NCBI GenBank assembly: GCA_907163375.1
Contig: CAJQUW010000879.1
Location: 308,431 to 372,430, forward strand
From: Prostheceraeus crozeri
Lineage: Eukaryota; Platyhelminthes; Polycladida; Euryleptidae
Reading direction: 5' to 3'
DNA: 64,000 nucleotides
Part shown: one piece after another, positions 59,681 through 64,000 of the stretch
How positions within the stretch are numbered: the stretch's first letter is position 1
How the letters are laid out: each line of letters starts with the position of its first letter
The notes under the pieces: generated by a model
Seen by the model: only the letters and a program-made list of their open reading frames with translations
The model's database searches: none
Told to the model about the DNA's origin: nothing
Translations under genes and position numbers: made by a program

Positions 59681-60564
59681 AAATTGAAAAGATAGAATAA
59701 CAACATTTCGGTTTGTATCATAACGACTGCATATGACAGCCATAAGCTTCCATAGTCTTTGATACTTCCAAAGGAAGAGAATATTTTTTGCTATCAAATA
59801 AGAGCATAATAAGTGATTTATCTGTGAAGTTTCAACAAAAGTTTTTGCTTTAATTTCTTTAATAGTAGCCCTCAATTTTGGAAAAATGTTGTAATGGTAA
59901 ATAAATATTTTCAACTTTCATTATCTATGATCATTCTTATTATTATAAGATTTATAACCGTGTAAAAAGCGTGAGCCAGTCACGCTGTGAAGCCAACTAT
60001 TTCATTAATGTATGTCGCCTACTATGAATCCTACATGTTGAACTACACTTCTCGAGAATGTCCATCTGAAAATAATAAACTCTCAGAACAAGGCCTAAAC
60101 CTAAAATACTAGAATGAGAGCGTGCTGCACTTATCAGGGACTACTTTATTGAAAGAAATAGGCCCTAAATACATGTTTGATAATAATTGCTTACATATAT
60201 TTATTTTTTTGGCAATGATAAGCTGTTTCCTGTATTTGAAACATACAGCTCTAACAGCTCATTACGAAAATTAATAACTAAATAATAACTCTTACGAACT
60301 ATTCGAAGTCGATTGACTACGACTATGTAAAAAACGGATGAATCAGAGAATTAAGGCATCATTTTCGTCCTATTCATTTTAACTAAAGAATTCTCAATAT
60401 CGAGATGATGAAGCGCAATCTTAGGTGCAAAATCATTGGCGCATCTGCCATTTCTGATCCACGATGTGCCGTGAAGTTACGGATCCACCACAATGGTGAA
60501 TACTTTTTGATGCCCAGAGTGTAGCGCCAGTCGCTAAACAGACTTCTCATCTTCCAGCATCTGT

Positions 60565-60780
60565 GGCATGTAGTAGAGAGATTCCAACAAAGAATATGGC
60601 ATGCCAAAAGGAACGAAAAAAAGAAATCGCCCACACAAATGATCGCTCTGCAAAACTACAAAGTAGTTACAATAACAAGGTGTGGCATTTTGCTAATAAA
60701 CGTAAAGCTGATCAGAAGCAACACCAGGCCCTGCAGTTCCCGATCTTATTGAAGTCGGCACTGAACCACAATTGTTGATG
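60565..60780 (+). pseudogene. Possible piggyBac-like middle fragment
   Basis: The frame reads CSREIPTKNMACQKERKKEI and, further on, NNKVWHFANKRKADQKQ. This faintly recalls the R-E-N-R, lysine-rich, then x-x-V-x-W-x-D-N-K region of piggyBac transposases. It is on the same strand as, and about 1.1 kb downstream of, the block at 59522, an order that would fit one decayed element. The similarity is weak and could be chance. Confidence 0.2.
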
Positions 60781-60930
60781 CTGACGATACAACAAATAAG
60801 GAAGATGATGAAGAGTAAGTTGTTGCATTTGACCAAGATGTCCGGAAGCTGCAGTGAAGATGATGACAATGACAATGTGGAAAATGGTGGGAAGAAATAA
60901 TTGAAGTTGGTATTTGGATCGTGTAGAGTA

Positions 60931-61033
60931 AATGATACAAAATCAACGCAGTCGCCGAGGAGTAGTAGGTTATAATACGGCGGCGTTCAATTTATTGAAT
61001 GTGACCAACTCACTGTTTAAATTTCTAAAAAAG
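60931..61033 (+). CDS. Candidate exon of unrecognised gene
   Basis: An open stretch encoding RGVVGYNTAAFNLLNVTNSL followed by FKFLKK ends exactly at a strong donor, AAAAAG|GTAAGA (61033/61034). An ATG at 60931 directly follows an in-frame stop, so it may be a first coding exon (MIQNQRS...) or start at an acceptor nearby. Its donor phase (0) does not match the phase needed by the exon at 61626, so at least one more exon would be needed between them. I do not recognise the family. Confidence 0.3.
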
Positions 61034-61625
61034 GTAAGAACATATACAGTAAATATATAACGGTATGAAAGCCTTAGATTTAACACACATACCTTAGCAT
61101 AAATTGTTCTAGTAACAATCTGGACCAACTGGCAATTATGAATTTCCCTACTGGCCCATATAACAATTGAAATTAATCATCGAAATTGATTTGCCTTTAA
61201 ATGATTATAACAATTTGAAGCAAATCAATTCTCTTTTACTGTAATTTAATTTAAATTGGCTTTACTTTTGAATTCCTAGCTGTCTTTCATGAATGAACGT
61301 AGTAAACTCAGCTCCATATTGTATCTACGCATGTAGAATTAGGTATCGTACAGAACTTAAGGCAAAATAACAAGTGAATAAAATAGCAATATATTTCAAC
61401 AAACAATTCTCTTAGTTCTACGAGATTGTTTATTCACGTAATAATATATCTGAAAAATATGCTAGAGTATAAAAATATAATAGACAAATCAGATAAATAA
61501 TATAATAATATGTTTTTAATGAAATCCTCACAAAAATTATGTAATTATTATTCGTATAGAAACCCAGAACATTTTTTTAAATGTTCATATTATATCGTGT
61601 TCCTTCGATATTGGTTTCACTTCAG

Positions 61626-61801
61626 ATTCTCGTGAGTACTATCCATTTCCGGAAGTGGAGGAAATCGACATAGTAAACCGTGCAGCTGCACACTGGCTCA
61701 AGAGCCGAGCTGGCTCTGGCTCTACCATAGGAGAGAACTATCTATGTATTCTGCGAGTTAGGATTATGAATCTTATTGAAAAAGGAAGCAAAAAGACATA
61801 A
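61626..61801 (+). CDS. Candidate terminal exon of unrecognised gene
   Basis: A good acceptor (GATATTGGTTTCACTTCAG, ending 61625) opens a frame of 57 codons to a TAA at 61799-61801: SREYYPFPEVEEIDIVNRAA, then AHWLKSRAGSGSTIGENYLC, then ILRVRIMNLIEKGSKKT. The block is much less AT-rich than its flanks and its residue mix looks like a real folded protein. It lacks an ATG start, so it would be a last exon. It is preceded on the same strand by exon-like blocks at 59522 and 60931. The family was not recognised. Confidence 0.45.
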
Positions 61802-62215
61802 CCTCAAGCACAGTGGAAAGACTTCATATGGTATTTGTTTTTTTCTTTATTTAGAGATTTAGTAAGCAGTATATAATTTTGTTACTCCACTTTGTTAGCC
61901 TCCAATTGTTAGACTACAGATTTTTTTTTTTAATCAAGAAAATAAGATTTTGTAATTAGGTTGATTTTCAAGTAACGGTAGATATTAGGCTTATCATGTC
62001 CAAATCAAAGTCAAAAACATAGAATGCCTTGACATCCTTCTCCCTCATACTAGGCCCCAATAATTCATCTCTATTTCTTGTCGAGTAAATTTTCACGATA
62101 TATCCCTTTTTGTTAAATACTCCCTAGTTGTGTCTTCCCATATTTGTTTAATTTAAATTAGCCAAATTGTACCGATGACAGTAGTAAGTAAAACTCCACT
62201 TCTGGACCGCGCAAG
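61802..62215. other. No gene seen
   Basis: AT-rich sequence between the candidate terminal exon and the C-tract repeat array. No clear plus-strand AATAAA follows the exon closely. Confidence 0.4.
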
Positions 62216-62219
62216 ATGG

Positions 62220-63535
62220 CCGCCATCGCTGAGTCCCCCCCCCCTCTGGCACGGCAGAGTGTCGTGGTCGGCCGCCGTGGTGCTTCGTGTCTGAGTCCCC
62301 CCCCCCTCTGGAACGATAGAGTGTCGTGGTGGACTTGGGCGACCGCCAGGATTAGTCTTGAGGCTATAGTGTGTGATGTTTTTGGTGCAATCTGCTGAAT
62401 GTTGGGTTGTAAAATGGGTTGTTTCGAGTGGAAGGAGTGGTCGGATGAGAAAACGGAGGTCGGATTCGTGTTCAGCGTGAAATTCTGCATCGGTAGGGTG
62501 AGTTTCAAGGCAATCGGTGAGAAAAAATTTTTCTTCAAAATTTTAACAGAGTTAGAATTTGGGACGTTTTGGTGTGTAGCGTCCAAACGAAGCATCGGAT
62601 GAGAAAACGGAGGTCAGATTCGGATTCAGCGTGAAATTCTGCATCGGTAGGGTGAGTTTCAAGTCAATCGGAGAGAAAAAATTTTCGGCTGACGTCCCCC
62701 CCCCCTGGACAGCTTGCTTCCAGTGGACGGATTTTGTCGTGCGATAGCTCGTTTGAAAGCTAAGAGTGAGACAAATTCAGTGAAAGAATCGGCTTGTTCC
62801 TATCTGTCTTCGTTCAAAAGTTAGAGCGGTTACAAGATTTTAGGTCGGAGCTCGCTCACCTGAAAAAATCCTAAGTGTCAGAGTGACTTTGTATGGGTAA
62901 AATTTTGAAAATTTTCCAAAGTGTGGAATTTCGACCTGGGACCGCCACCAAAACATTTTTCATCAAATTTCACTGACCTCCCCCCCCCCTGGACAGCTTG
63001 CTTCCAGTGGACGGATTTTGTCGTGCGATAGCTCGTTTGAAAGCTAAGAGTGAGACAAATTCAGTGAAAGAATCGGCTTGTTCCTATCTGTCTTCGTTCA
63101 CAAGTTAGAGCGGTTACAAGATTTTAGGTCGGAGCTCGCTCACCTGAAAAAATCCTAAGTGTCAGAGTGACTTTGTATGGGTAAAATTTTGAAAATTTTC
63201 CAAAGTGTGGAATTTCGACCTGGGACCGTCACCAAAACATTTTTCATCAAATTTCACTGACCTCCCCCCCCCTCTGGACAGCTAGCTTCGATCTTGGCTT
63301 CTAGTGGACGGATTTTGTCGTGCAATAGCTCGTTTGAAAGCTAAGAGTGAGACAAATTCAGTGAAAGAATCGGCTTGTTCCTATCTGTCTTCGTTTAGAT
63401 GTGAGACGCCATTTAAGATTTTGGGACATTGGCGAAAAACGACAGAGTTAGAATTTGGGACGTTTTGGGCTGTAGCTTCAAAACGAAGCATCGGATTGGA
63501 AAACGGATTTCAGATTTGGAATCAGCTTGATGTTA
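62220..63535. repeat. Tandem repeat array with runs of 9-10 C
   Basis: Three kinds of tandem unit follow one another. A 61-bp unit (62231-62330) starts TGAGT plus a C-run and CTCTGG. A 154-bp unit (from 62441 and 62595) starts TCGGATGAGAAAACGGAGGT. A 284-285-bp unit (starts at 62706, 62990 and 63275, the last partial) begins TGGACAGCTTGCTTCCAGTG. C-runs of 9-10 lie at 62236-62244, 62297-62306, 62696-62705, 62980-62989 and 63264-63272, each next to CTGG. The two full long units are almost identical, so the array is recent. Parts recur out of order (GAGTTAGAATTTGGGACGTT near 62551 and 63443). Open frames through it are by-products of the repeats. Confidence 0.85.
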
Positions 63536-63539
63536 TTGT

Positions 63540-63642
63540 CCAATGAGGATCATCATCCAATGAGAATCAAGCATTTCTTTATAAATAGCGAGCCTTCCAC
63601 AGTGAGAATCATTCCATCGTTGAATCACACGAGTGACGGACG
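63540..63642 (+). promoter_or_regulatory. Core promoter: two CCAAT boxes, TATA, Inr and DPE
   Basis: Two CCAATGAG boxes lie at 63540-63547 and 63557-63564. TATAAATAG lies at 63580-63588. An initiator-like TCATTC has its A at 63611, about 31 bases after the TATA start. GGACG (63638-63642) falls at +28 relative to that A, where a downstream promoter element (R-G-W-Y-V) is expected. The spacing of all three core elements fits a pol II promoter of the arthropod type, though many animals use similar elements. The leader would be about 79 bases, with a CT-rich stretch. The use of this site is inferred. Confidence 0.6.
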
Positions 63643-63689
63643 CACATTTTCTCTCTCTCTCTAGTTCCCTGTTCTATTATCCAACTAAA

Positions 63690-64000
63690 ATGGTAAGTCG
63701 CTACTTCCCTCCCTCTCCTCCCTTGAACGTAAACTTAATACAATCTTTTTTCATTTTCAGGCATCTACTCCATCTGCTGCACTAGTAGGACAAAATGGCG
63801 GTCAAACGTTACAAGGTTCGCTACGGTCAGATCATCTACAACTGAGGCCAGTGGAAGAAACATCCAAGGTACATAATCCTACACCGCTACAGCGTAAATT
63901 TAAACAAGCCTTGCGTTATGATGATCATAGCGTAGTACTCCAAACGGGAATGCTCCCTTCCACGGATGTCAAGATAATGCACAATCAGTATGGGGACTAC
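63690..64000 (+). CDS. 5' end of an unrecognised protein-coding gene (runs off the window)
   Basis: Exon 1 coding part is only the ATG (63690-63692), ending ATG|GTAAGT, a consensus donor. The 68-bp intron (63693-63760) ends TTTTTTCATTTTCAG. Exon 2 (63761-64000) is open for 80 codons to the window end in phase 0: ASTPSAALVGQNGGQTLQGS, then LRSDHLQLRPVEETSKVHNP, a basic TPLQRKFKQALRYDDHS segment and VVLQTGMLPSTDVKIMHNQY. The spliced start has A at -3 and G at +4. The coding GC content is higher than in the flanking DNA. No membrane segment or signal peptide is seen. I do not recognise the family; a host gene or a gene of a large mobile element are both possible. A promoter with correct spacing lies about 80 bases upstream. 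Confidence 0.6.

Noticed and set aside
62158-62602. Open frames of 60-145 codons on both strands in the C-tract array
   Set aside because: They repeat with the array units and are shadowed on the opposite strand; codon content follows the repeats, not a protein family.
1-64000. CRISPR arrays, rRNA genes, bacterial-type operons
   Set aside because: None seen. The tandem array at 62.2-63.5 kb has long contiguous units without spacers of constant length, and no rRNA core sequence was recognised.

Overview
The window looks like gene-poor, repeat-rich nuclear DNA from an invertebrate animal. It is AT-rich, has no bacterial operon structure and no long uninterrupted gene, and carries a typical eukaryotic tRNA gene with split A and B boxes. 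Candidate splice junctions flank short introns of about 70-135 bp. The repeat set (LINEs, Penelope-like elements with GIY-YIG domains, hAT elements, a Ty3/Gypsy fossil, fold-back MITEs) is common in marine invertebrates, but the phylum cannot be fixed from this sequence alone.

Layout. 0-3.4 kb: a broken Ty3/Gypsy Pol fossil split by a second retroelement fragment. 3.4-7 kb: a hAT DNA transposon with perfect 8-bp target duplications (GTTCTGAT), a decayed transposase, and a nearly perfect 724-bp inverted pair of Penelope-like 3' ends inside it. 11.4-13.3 kb: a terminal-inverted-repeat element interrupted by a LINE; a second, uninterrupted copy lies at 21.2-21.7 kb. 18.4-23.7 kb: a graveyard of LINE and Penelope-like pieces and an AATTAATTG-rich repeat. 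25.9 kb: a TA-flanked palindromic MITE. 32-34 kb: an inverted SINE pair and a 1.1-kb fold-back element. 36.8-37.8 kb: a short hAT-type element carrying a LINE tail. 43.7-46.4 kb: a nearly complete but broken LINE on the minus strand. 53-54.8 kb: a TTAA-type element holding a perfect hairpin. 55.2 kb: an intact tRNA-Phe(GAA) gene. 57.8-59.3 kb: two short DNA elements, one with perfect 8-bp target duplications.

Probable host coding sequence is sparse and was found mainly by reading splice signals. The candidates are a two-exon small membrane protein (34.47-34.86 kb), a two-exon 60-residue secreted peptide (47.31-47.56 kb), two or three exon-like blocks at 59.5-61.8 kb, and the 5' end of a gene that leaves the window at 64.0 kb. 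That last gene has TATA, Inr and DPE elements, a 68-bp intron directly after its ATG, and 80 further open codons. It lies just downstream of an array of nearly identical repeat units marked by runs of 9-10 C. These are the parts most worth testing with transcript data. No gene pathway or operon-like cooperation is visible; the window is best read as successive nested insertions around a few small genes.
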